Of a DNA stretch of 64,000 nt, positions 22,117 to 31,846 are shown piece by piece; positions within the stretch are counted from its first letter, which is position 1; every line of letters starts with the position of its first letter. A program made the translations under genes and the position numbers. This DNA comes from Hawksworthiomyces lignivorus (taxonomy: Eukaryota; Ascomycota; Sordariomycetes; Ophiostomatales; Ophiostomataceae), in contig NTMA01000031.1 of the NCBI GenBank assembly GCA_002917075.1, positions 323,890 through 387,889 of the forward strand, read 5' to 3'. The notes beneath the pieces are model-generated. The model searched no databases. It was not told the origin of the DNA and was given only the letters and a program-made list of their open reading frames with translations.

Positions 22117-23154
22117 GAGAGGAGCACTTTGAAGGACATTTGAGCCCGCCTCCTCCGGTCCCCCCTTTTAAGACGCAGAGCAAGAGAAGATGATTTAACT
22201 ATTTATCTCTCCTGCTCTACTTCTTTGGCTCTCAATGCTCCTTTTACGTCTCTGGCTTGTCTCATCTCGTCCGTTTAACTCGAGTTGCAACAACCGTGCA
22301 TTGCAGATACATTTTGTTCCTCTCTAGCCAGTTCTATCTCAGCAAATGGTTTTTTTATCCAATTTGTCCTCAGCCCGTCGGTCAACTCGCGCGACTCCGA
22401 TCTACGACTATTGTTTATTCGCCTCTAACCAACGCAGTTCATTGTCGTTAGAAAGATAATAGAGAATGAAAGAGGAGGATAGGTATAGACAGAAGTCCGC
22501 CGTTATAGAAAGATTTCTATTTTGTTTCTATTTTGTTCAAATTTCTCTCTTCTCTGTGTCACAGGGTGCAACAAAGGAACCGCAGCAGCAACCACAGCCT
22601 CGGTCCAAGACTTGTATATAGAGAGGTGCGAATCTCACGCTCGTCGAGTTGGACAAGAGACGGACTGTGTCATTTAGAGAGAGACTAGAGCTGGCTGTGG
22701 ATTCATATGTACATGTATGTGCGGGCATATGTTTATGCTATTTAGGTCTCTGTATGTAGATACGCTCGTATATATAATATTTTCTGGCCTTGTGGCTATT
22801 TGTTATGCAAAGAATATCAAACGGCAACATTACATTTTCTGCTGCTGGTACAGAACCAGCTCCAGTGAAAACACGAATGCCATTCCTGAGCTCTTGAAGA
22901 GTATAATGACTTTTCCACATTAACGCCGTACCATCCGCTGTCCGCTATCTAGCAGCTGGACCGTAACATCCAAATAAAACAATAATAGTGAATAAGTAAC
23001 AAGAAAGCGTTAACAGAACTTCAGCCCTAAAAACAACCCTGAAAGCATTTCCGTTCCCATAAAATCTGCTCCTCGCGCTTTGGTCTAACGTGCCATCCCA
23101 AGCTCCGTTCTGGCCCTAATCGTAGTCATACAGCACCGGTACGGGAGACGCTCC
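22117..23154. other. Convergent intergenic region between idp and iec3
   Basis: Both flanking genes end here. I see only AT-rich 3' sequence with no supported coding frame. T- and TA-rich stretches near 22510 and 22770 are possible 3'-end signals. Confidence 0.55.
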
Positions 23155-23270
23155 CTAGGCCTCCATGGGGCTGGCCTCGCGGTCAGCAGCGGACGCGCCA
23201 TCTCCGACGTCGGCATTAGCCTCTTCCGCCGCATCGGCCTCTGCGGTCTCGGATGCGGCATCCGCATCAG

Positions 23271-23310
<40 letters not shown>

Positions 23311-24947
23311 AGAGGCTCCACCGCCACCGATGTCGCTCTTTCGCTGTCTCTTTTTGCTCGCGGGGACAGAGGACGTATCGACCTCCTCATCTTTGACTCC
23401 CGACGCGCCGCCTTCGCTCTTCCGCTTTCTCTTGGTCGCGCGGCTGGCGCCCGACGAGCCGCCCTTGGGCCGGTAGCCGGCGTCGTCGTCCGCGGCCCGC
23501 TTCCGCTTGCCGCCGCGGGCGCTGGACGCACCGGCCGCACCGGCCACCCGCGGCGTCACCGGTCCCATGGAGGCGTCATCCGAGTCTGCGTCCTCGCCCG
23601 CCGCCGCCGCCGCTGCCGCCGCCGCCGCCGCTGCTGCTGTCGAGGCCGTCGATGCTCGCTTGGCGCTGCGGGCGGACGCTCCCGCTGCCACTGCAGAGGC
23701 GCGGCTGCCGCGCGGCGCCTTCTCGCCGGCTGCAGACTTGCGCTTCTGCCTAGACGAGGCGGCCCCGCCGCCGCTCGTGCCGTTCTGCCCTGTGCCGTTG
23801 TGCTCGTAATGGTGGTAGTCTTCTCCGTTCTCCTTGTCGCCCGCCGCGGCCGCGGCAGCCGCTGCTGCTGCTGCTGCTGCCGCAGCAGACGCCTCGCCCT
23901 CCTGTAGGAAGATGGCCTTGGGCCCGTGCTGCTTGAGCCAGTTGTAGACGCTGGTGGGGTTCCGCAGGATCCTGTCGCGGGTGATGGTCCGCGAGGAGAC
24001 GCTGACGATGGACGGCAGGTCTTGCTTAGAGATGCTGCGGTGGAACAGCTCATCCCAGCCCGCCGCCGGCGAGCCGTCTGCCTTGGGGATCGTCGACACG
24101 TGCGTTTCAGGCGTGTGGGCAAAGGGTGCCAGCGTCGGAATCATGGTCGGCGCTGTCTTGCCATCCAGCAGGTTCCGCCCGGCAACGATTCGGTCGACCT
24201 CCCACAGATAGTTGTCGATGTCATCAGCCGTCAGAAAGCTCTCGGGATACAGCACCGACTTCGACTGCTGCTCCTGCGTCTGGCTTGATTTTGTGGCAGG
24301 AACAGCAAAGGCCCGTTTGTTGTCATCTGAGGGGACCAAATCTTTGAGCATGGACGGCTGGCGCTTGGTTGTGGCGGCTAGGTCGAGGTGCGGAACTTCA
24401 GCAAGAAGCGATCGCAGAGACGTAGCTGGTGGCTCGAGATCCGTCGGGTGTGGGGTGTTCTTGTCGGCAAACCGCTTCTCCCAGCCGCCCTCGGCATCGA
24501 TGTCCAGGCGTCTCGGCTCGTTCGACGTGGGCAGGCCGAGATCGATACGCTTGGAGCCGGGGATCTCGGGCGTGTTGTTGACATCCAGGAGCAGGTCGAG
24601 AATGCGACTGAGAAGAGGACTGTTAGCGGCTCTGCCATACATCCGGCCAGACAACGTCGATCGACTTACTCAATCTCAACTGCCAGTCGCTTGCTCGTCT
24701 GCAAAGCCACGACTTCCTGCGCGTGCAATTTGTCGTTGAGCTCCATCTTTTCGTCAAACGCGACGCGCATCTTTTGAAACTTCTTCTTCCACGAGCGGTA
24801 TGGCTTTCCCCTGCCGCTGTCGTTCTCGGCAGCTACGGCATTCTTGGACGCCACGGCGGTAGGTGAAGCTCCTCCCTGATCCGTGTGCGATGGAGTGGCA
24901 TCTTCCATCTTGACGTCTCGTGCTGAGTCTGTACTATCGCGGTCCAT
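23155..24947 (-). CDS. iec3: INO80 complex subunit Iec3-like
   Basis: Two exons on the minus strand, 24670-24947 and 23155-24607, joined across a 62-bp intron (gtaagt...ctcag, gctaac branch site), giving 576 residues. Residues about 48-105 are the hallmark: PYRSWKKKFQKMRVAFDEKM leading into a coiled coil and, across the intron, DRILDLLLDVNNTPEIP, which matches the Iec3 family of INO80 chromatin-remodelling subunits. A second conserved block around YNWLKQHGPKAIFLQEGE lies near residue 300. The C-terminal half is low complexity, with three alanine runs of about 13-16 residues separated by Lys/Arg-rich patches (for example GGKRKRA and ATKRKRKSEG) that may serve in nuclear import or DNA contact. 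Iec3 is known from fission yeast INO80; assignment here is from motif recall without an alignment. Confidence 0.82.
23274..23311 (-). repeat. Polyalanine-coding GCC tract in Iec3
   Basis: About 13 alanine codons, nearly pure gcc/gcg repeats. Two similar tracts lie at about 23600-23640 and 23850-23892 in the same gene. Confidence 0.85.
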
Positions 24948-26300
24948 TATTGCGAGAGAATGTATTCGCCGTAGATGCCTGCGAATAGATAGAATGGATT
25001 GCGCGTGATTAATGGGGAATCGAAATCAATGCTGAGCAAAAAGGCGATACGCAAAAGACAATGCACGTTGAGAATCGGAAAAGCACGCCCTTTGTCCTAA
25101 AGCGAAGACCACCCAAGGCGACGCAAATAAATCAGGAGAATGCGAAAGAGTGGATCCCTGTTAAAGGAAAAGACGAAGAAAGAGAAGGGACACCATGGAG
25201 GAGAAGAAAATTCGATGGATCGAGTGCGGGTCGAGGCGGAAAACGGATAAGAAATAGGGGAGGATGCAATGTGTGCAGCGGATGGAAGCTGGAGAATGTC
25301 TGGCGATGCACGAAAAAAGGACAAAACGCGGAAATTTACTATTAGGGAGCCTCTGCCGCGCTAGGAGGAGCATCGTCCATCACGAGCCGGAAGCAGCAGC
25401 TAAGACACAATGCGCAGCTGCCACTGCTTCAAAGGCGGTGGCCCTTTATCTGCCATTTTCTGCCTTTTTGGGGGAGAGAGACAAGGTCTCCGCATCCATT
25501 GGCTGGATATTTTTGGTTACCGTGCACCACCAGTAAACCCAGTCTCACACTCTGAAAGGTCCTCTCTTCTATCTGAAGGTCTCTAGATCTTGGATACGCT
25601 GCCATATGCTACCATACCTAAGAAGAGCTAATCGGACCTCTCAAGACAAGGTATTTTTTTTATATATACTTAGTATACGAAAGATACTTTTGTTTTAATT
25701 TTGAATTTCAAGAAGAAATTTTTTTTGCTTAAAAATTGATTGAAAAACATCACATAAATATGCTAGTTCTATTTTTTTGTCCTCATAATACATTTCAATA
25801 TTCTTGCCAGCCTAGAATTTCGTAAAATTGATTTTTTGTTTGATTTTTGATTTTTGATTTTTGATTTTTGATTTTTTTTTTTTATGGCGGCGACAGAGTT
25901 TACTACTAATAAGCTTAGCAACGAGACGATTGTTATTCGAGCACTCAGCGCTGGAATCCTCTCGCAGTAGTGCGTCTGACGTCCGCAGCATATGTGAAAT
26001 TCAGATATGTGGGGCGTGGCATAAGTGTAGTATGCTTGAGAACTTCAAATTCTCATGCCCGCTTCTACTGTGTACTGTGAACAGCAGCCTATTCGCTTAC
26101 CTACAACAAGACACCAGCTAAGACCAGGGCTTTAGAAAGATTTTATCTTCTTTAAATTTTCAGTCTCCGAACTTTTTGTTGCTGTTTTAGTCACCAAATA
26201 ACTCATTGAGACCAAGCTGAGAGAGGCGCAAGCTCTCTAAGCCATAGGCAAACAATACCACACAGAGTGTATGCTTTTTATAAGGCGCCGACTTTCAATC
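24948..26300. promoter_or_regulatory. Divergent promoter region between iec3 and MYG1
   Basis: It contains an AT-rich block (about 25640-25885) with T-runs and a heptamer repeat. Right after the T-run a 28-codon frame starts at ATG 25884 (MAATEFTTNKLSNETIVIRA...); I do not regard it as a supported gene. No other coding signal is seen. Confidence 0.55.
25841..25875. repeat. TGATTTT heptamer tandem array
   Basis: Five perfect head-to-tail copies of TGATTTT, preceded by degenerate copies from 25829 and followed by a run of T. Confidence 0.9.
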
Positions 26301-27467
26301 ATGGCAGACCAAGCGGCCAAGCGCCTCAAGACGGACAACGAGGCCCCCCTGTCCATTGCAACGCACAATGGCCACTTCCACGCCGACGAGGCTCTGGCCG
26401 TGCACATGCTGCGCCGCCACGTGCCCGAGTATGCGACCGCTAGCCTCGTGCGCACGCGCGACCCTGCCAAGCTGGCGGCGAGCCACACGGTCGTCGACGT
26501 AGGCGGCGAGTACGACCCGGCCCGGCGGCGGTTCGACCACCACCAGCGCGGCTTCACCACAACCTTCCCCGGCCGGCCGACGAAGCTGTCGTCGGCGGGC
26601 CTGGTCTACCTGCACTTTGGCCGCGGCATCGTCGAGCAGAGCGTGCAGCTGCAGCAGCAGAAGCAGCAGGCGCAGCAGCAGAAGCAGGAGGGCGAGGAGG
26701 CAGAAGCCGCCGCCGCCGCCGCCGCAGCCGCGCCGACCAGCGACGACGTCGACCTGCTGTTCAACAAGCTGTACGCGGGCTTCGTCGAGGCGCTCGACGC
26801 CCACGACAACGGCATCGACCCGTACGACCCGGCCGAGCTGGCGGCGGCCAACGGCGGCGCCGGCGTCCAGAAGCGGTACACGGACGGCGGGTTCACGCTG
26901 GGCGCCGTCGTTGGGCGCTACAACCCGAACTGGAACGACGCCGACCAGGACCAGCAGGCCGAGGACGCCCGCTTCGAGCGCGCCAGCGCCCGCATCGGCG
27001 AGGAGTTCGACCGCGAGCTCGACTATCTCGTCGGCGCCTGGCTGCCCGCCCGCGGCCTCGTGCGCGCCGCCTTTGCCGCCCGCCGCGAGTTCGACCCCCA
27101 GGGCCGCCTGCTCGTCTTCCGCAGCCAGTCCTGCCCCTGGAAGGACCACCTGTATGCCGAGGAGGAGGCCGCGAACAGCGGCAGCAGCGGCAGCAGCGAT
27201 AGCAGCCCGACCAAGGTGCTGTACGTACTGTACCCGGACAAGGAGAACCGCTGGCGCGTGCAGTGCGTGCCCGCCGCCAAGGACTCGTTCGAGAGCCGCA
27301 AGCCGCTGCCCGAGGCGTGGCGGGGCCACCGCGATGGCGACCTGGACAAGCTGCTGGAGGGCGAGGTGGCGCCGGGCGCCGTCTTCGTCCACGCCTCTGG
27401 TTTCATCGGCGGCCACAGAACATTCGAGGGCGCCCTACAGATGGCCAAGAAGGCCCTGGAGCTGTGA
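26301..27467 (+). CDS. MYG1: MYG1-family exonuclease
   Basis: Intronless, 388 residues from ATG 26301. It carries the MYG1 signatures: SIATHNGHFHADEALA (residues 18-33) and, further on, DVGGEYDPARRRFDHHQRGF with the DHH motif at 79-81. Together these bind metal and mark the DHH-like phosphoesterase fold. The C-terminal half has the family runs CPWKDHLYAEE and VFVHASGFIGGHRT. Family knowledge: human MYG1 is a 3'-5' RNA exonuclease acting in nucleolus and mitochondria. An insertion of about 35 residues (117-150), Gln-rich then Ala-rich, interrupts the domain. An in-frame ATG 30 nt upstream (26271) would add MLFIRRRLSI, a short basic, hydrophobic extension that could direct part of the protein to mitochondria. 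Codon use is strongly GC3-biased, which makes a long spurious antisense frame. Confidence 0.95.
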   Translation: MADQAAKRLKTDNEAPLSIATHNGHFHADEALAVHMLRRHVPEYATASLVRTRDPAKLAASHTVVDVGGEYDPARRRFDHHQRGFTTTFPGRPTKLSSAGLVYLHFGRGIVEQSVQLQQQKQQAQQQKQEGEEAEAAAAAAAAAPTSDDVDLLFNKLYAGFVEALDAHDNGIDPYDPAELAAANGGAGVQKRYTDGGFTLGAVVGRYNPNWNDADQDQQAEDARFERASARIGEEFDRELDYLVGAWLPARGLVRAAFAARREFDPQGRLLVFRSQSCPWKDHLYAEEEAANSGSSGSSDSSPTKVLYVLYPDKENRWRVQCVPAAKDSFESRKPLPEAWRGHRDGDLDKLLEGEVAPGAVFVHASGFIGGHRTFEGALQMAKKALEL

Positions 27468-28293
27468 ATGGCAAAATGGCACCCCAGTTCTGCAATGTAA
27501 CTAGAGCAAAGAGGATAAAATAAAAAGTATTGACGTTTTGAAGCACCGTATGACGCAATCTAAATCGGAGTCGAATGGAACCATTATTGTCACATTGTGG
27601 GTAGAGATATTGTCAATCTAATCAATAACTTTCGATCCTAGGACACAAACTGTAAAAGGATCTGTACCCCCTCTTGAGCACGTTCGCCATCAACAATTTT
27701 ATGCTCTTGCCATAACATAGCTTACAAAACCTGGAAGCAGAGAGCCAATAAACCAAGCACAGTAGATAAACGTGTTTCAAAAGCAGCGAAGTGATCAAGC
27801 AAAAGCACCGGGAACAAGAAAACAAGTTGGGGGGTACCTGAAACTTGATCATAACCAGCAGCATGCGAGCAACGAACGACAAATACACGGCAAAAGCACA
27901 CATATTACCTTGACGTCTTTCGAATTTTTTTTTTGTCTTGTCCGATTTAATTTGTCTTGTCTTCCCATTTTCAGCACCTCCTCATATCTTAGCACAAAGC
28001 TCGTTAAACGCCTAAGAGAGACATTGCAGGCATTAAAAAATGAAAATAAAAATGAAAATGACTCGAAAAGTGTATCCCGAAATGTTTCCTCATAACACAT
28101 ATCTGATAGATGGACAAACCAAGACAGAGGCATATATGCAACAAATAGCGCAAGTGACCAATCTACCGTATCAAACAGTAGCAAATAACGAGTGGCGTGA
28201 AGACGCTAAAAAATTGGAAAGAGAAAGTAGACTGATGGCATGTCCTGTGTTTTATTTTCGCCATAGTTGTTCTCCTTCTTTCGTCCTGCATTC
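27468..28293. other. Convergent intergenic region between MYG1 and igo1
   Basis: AT-rich 3' flanks of two converging genes. No supported coding frame. Confidence 0.55.
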
Positions 28294-28896
28294 TCATCGC
28301 CGAATCGGAATAGATTCGGTCTGACCCTGTCCCACGGGCGATGAGGTCTGCTTGGCCGGTGCGGCCGGTGCAGCCGGCCCAGCGGCATTGTCGTCGATAT
28401 CAGACGCACTGGTCTCGCGGTGCAAGAAGCTGCTTTCCTTGACAGGGCTGCCGGCTTGCTGAAACGAGTGGTGTGCGCCAGAGCCAGGGATGCCCAGCGC
28501 AATGCTACCTACGCCGCTATTTCCATTGCCGGCAATGCCGTGGTTGTGACCGTTGGAACCGGGGCCAGCGGGAGGCGGTGATGACAGGTGAGGAATCTTC
28601 TCGGGGACTGGATGCTGAGAGCCGACAGTACCCGTGTCGACGCCGTCGCCCTTTCCGGCCTTTGACATGGCATAATCGCCGCTGTCAAAATATTTTCGCT
28701 CTTTCAGGTGCTTAGCAAAGTGGTCGGAACGGCTGGGGAGCTTGCCATAAAGCCGGAAGAGACGCTGCTCTTCGGGCGAGAGAGACTAGAGAGAGTGCGG
28801 AAACGGTTAGCCTCTGCGGAAGAGAAGACTGAATGACATAAGCGGGTGTCTCACGTTGATGTCAATTTTGTTCTTCTGGTGCGGGTTCAAAGCCAT
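28294..28896 (-). CDS. igo1: Endosulfine-family protein Igo1 (PP2A inhibitor)
   Basis: Two exons on the minus strand, 28855-28896 and 28294-28785, with a 69-bp intron (gtgag...ctag), giving 177 residues. The conserved endosulfine core is PEEQRLFRLYGKLPSRSDHF followed by KERKYFDSGDYAMSKAG; the FDSGDY motif is at residues 47-52. In yeast the serine of this motif (Ser49 here) is phosphorylated by Rim15/Greatwall, after which the protein inhibits PP2A with its B55 subunit and protects mRNAs on entry to quiescence. The remaining C-terminal 115 residues are low complexity (Gly, Pro, Ser, His), longer than in animal endosulfines. The first exon encodes only MALNPHQKNKIDIN, so a single-exon search would start too late, at the internal Met of YAMSK. 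Confidence 0.96.
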
Positions 28897-31846
28897 CGTG
28901 GAAAGCTTGCAGTCTATTGTGCTTCAGGTAGCTGCTTTTCTTTGTTCAATTCGCCCTGTTTCGTGCCCCCCCGAGGAAAGGGTGCCAAGGGATGGAAAGA
29001 GGAAAGTCGAGCACAGCTGAATCTGGCTTTGGCACAATGAAGTTTGGAAGACTGAGTGAATCAGACTACAGGTGGAGAGCAGAGAAGTTCGTGTCGTGGC
29101 CGCCTAGTATGCGTCGGGTGTGACTTTTGGTTTTGGAAAAGAAGGCGGGGAGTAAATCGTGAAAACGAAGAAAGCAGAGGAAGCCGGCAGGGAAGGGGTA
29201 TAAATTGGTGGATCCTGCCTCTAAGTTGGGTTTTATCTTGCTTTGGAGCGTTTTATCTAGTGTTAAGGTCGAACAGGTCAGTAAGCGTCAGAGGGATGCT
29301 TCGAGTTTATGGTGTGCAGTTGACAAAGTTTGGAATGAGGAGAGCACCTGGGCAGATGAGAGAAGGGCAGTAAGAGCAATGAATGGAAACAAATAGGTGG
29401 GCATATACCCGTAGTGAGTCGCTTGGCGGGTGAGGTCGGTCTGTTGGGGTGACAGCAAACTTGAGGGAAAGAGAGCAGCAGAGCGTCTGAAATGAGGGGC
29501 GAGCTTTTGGGAGGGAAGGAGTGAGTGGTAATTATTGGCTCGCCAGTAGCCCCGCCTTCTGTAGTCTCTTGTTCGAGAAGCCTCTTGACGTCGTTCACCC
29601 TCCTTCTTCGCCTGATTTGGCGTGGGTCACGTGCTAGTATGCTGATCGGGATGGAGTGTCTAACGTACTTACGGGAGCATCGTACCAAGCTGTTGGCTCG
29701 AGACAATGGATCGGTTATGGCAGAAAGGGCGGAAGAGGAGAAAATATGTTTGGCGGTAGGAAAAAGTAGATGTGTTTGAAAGAAAATTAGAAAAGAGAAG
29801 CCAAAAAAAAAAATTCTATATTGCGCTTAAATATTTATATACTAAAACATGCTTCCAGCGTCAGATTTGAAAGAGAAAGAACTGGTTTGTTTGTTATGGA
29901 AAATTGTCGTCCACAGTGACGAAAGATGGATTTCATGCTAGAAAATGTTAGTCTATAGCATAAACCATGGGGGTATAGCGCCCGAAGGTTCTTAAGTGGT
30001 TGCATGCGGCATAAGGAGAACGAAAAGTGGGGCTCTCGAAAGAAAAGCTTGGACCAAGAGAGCACCCTGCCGAGCCTGCGCGAAAAAAGCCGTTGCTTCC
30101 CCAGCAACGGTGACGTTTCTCTGTGTCTCCCTGCTACTTTTAGCTTGTTTCTAATGGCCAGGAAGCAGTAATAAAAACTCACACGACACACCAAATCCAC
30201 TTCGTTGGGAAACAGCCCTGTCACTCTGAGCATTTTCACTTTCGCGTAACGGCATGTCATGCTGGTGCTAGTCGAAAGTATGGATGTATGACTCACAAGC
30301 ATTCCTTGTCCGAAATACAGGTATTACATATGGACGCGTTAGGCTACGGAATAGGCTCCCAAAGCACGGGGCTATCTCGCCATCCTTGACCAACACTTGC
30401 CAGTCTCAGTCTTGCGCGGTGTGCCTCTCAGAGATAATATTGGTGAGATAATTGCAGCAGTTCTCGAGTCTCGTATGCCAAGGTCCTTTCATGCCATGAC
30501 CTGGTCTTGGTTCTACCAAGAGATCATCGAGAGGACTTCTTCCAGTAATGGCTTGGCCTCTTCAAGAAAGAGCATGTTTGAGTTTTTTTCTTGCCGGCCC
30601 CTAGATACAAAGATCGCAACTATCAAGACGGCTGAGTAGATGCCTCTAAGTAAAAGTTGCTTTCATATTTTCGATACCACTGGACGATTGATTGAATTAT
30701 CTTTTACCATGCGGTAGTTTAATGTGGCCGTCTTCCGTTCTGTGTTTGCTTAGAGAATCATAGAGATATTCGAAAGCGTTCTATATAAATAAGTAGCAAT
30801 AGGTGAATTTCTTCAGTTGCTAATGTAGACCATGGCCGAAAAGCGATGGGATCAGGCAAAAAACCGACGCATTCTTCTCCGTGGTCTGTGGGAAATGATC
30901 GTCTCATTTCAATGGGGAACAGCCCTTTGCGCAACATAAGGATAATGGGTGCTGATCCAGGGTTTTATTGCCTTCCTTTTCTACAGGTCTCATATCGACA
31001 GCTTTATGTGAGGGAAAGCATAGCTAAAGGCATTATCTTACCATTTATCAAATAATCATTTGTAGAATCCATCCACTACATGTGAAATTTAACATCGATG
31101 TTGCTTCTGCTTTCTAATATCGTATTATCTCATTCGTGTGTGCGTCTGAGGAAAAAATAATTGAAGGACAACAAACAAGCTAAACAAACAAAAAATCAAA
31201 ATTAACCTTGTTATCGTCTCGTTCGTTCCTTCCTTACTGGTGATAACACCTTCTTTCCTAAAGAAGCTGTGGCTCTTGGGAATGTGTCATTACGTATACC
31301 CATCCTTTGTTTACTTTTTATTTCTTCGCCCTCGTTTATCTCTTTTCCTTAGATATTTTTTTCTTATATTCTTCATTGCTCATCTAGACTAGGCACGTCC
31401 TGTGTTTTAACTCCTCTTCCATATTCTTTTCCCCTCTGTTTTCTAAAATTCCCTCCTCGGTAGAGACAAACAAGCTCCCTTTCTGCTCTCTTTGCTGAAA
31501 GCTTCTCGTGGCACCCATTCCTTTTTCGATTTCTATCTGTGAGTATATAGGATACTTTATCAAGTATATCAATCTCGGCCTCCACCAGTGCTTGTCACCA
31601 TAAAAATAATGTCTATATTGGAATATTCGCTTTTTGCCTTCTCAGAGTTCGACGTAGCAAGTACTGTTCACCTGAGACCAAAAATATATCTATACTCGCT
31701 CTCCTTTCGTTTGTAGCTTATGATTTTCGTTGCTGTATAGCGCTGGCTCGCCAAGCCGTTGTTGATATCGAAGACGAGCTAACGAATCAGGCAAACAATC
31801 GTCAACATACGTACTCTAGTAACACTCTCCGCTAGGAATACTCACA
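28897..31846. promoter_or_regulatory. Divergent intergenic region between igo1 and the 847-aa protein
   Basis: About 2.9 kb with no conserved frame on either strand. It contains GTCACGTG at 29626-29633, T-rich leader sequence from 31200, and an 81-codon frame at 30397-30639 that I do not recognise and do not support as a gene. Confidence 0.5.
29626..29633 (+). promoter_or_regulatory. RTCACGTG E-box octamer (Cbf1-type)
   Basis: GTCACGTG, 730 bp upstream of the igo1 start. Exact match to RTCACGTG; function inferred from the motif. Confidence 0.4.

Noticed and set aside
26295..27416. 373-codon open frame antisense to MYG1
   Set aside because: It mirrors the GC3-rich coding strand of a clear MYG1 gene, has no domain character and arises from codon bias.
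29835..30302. 155-codon minus-strand frame between igo1 and the 847-aa gene
   Set aside because: No domain pattern or homology that I recognise, and no supporting splice or promoter context.
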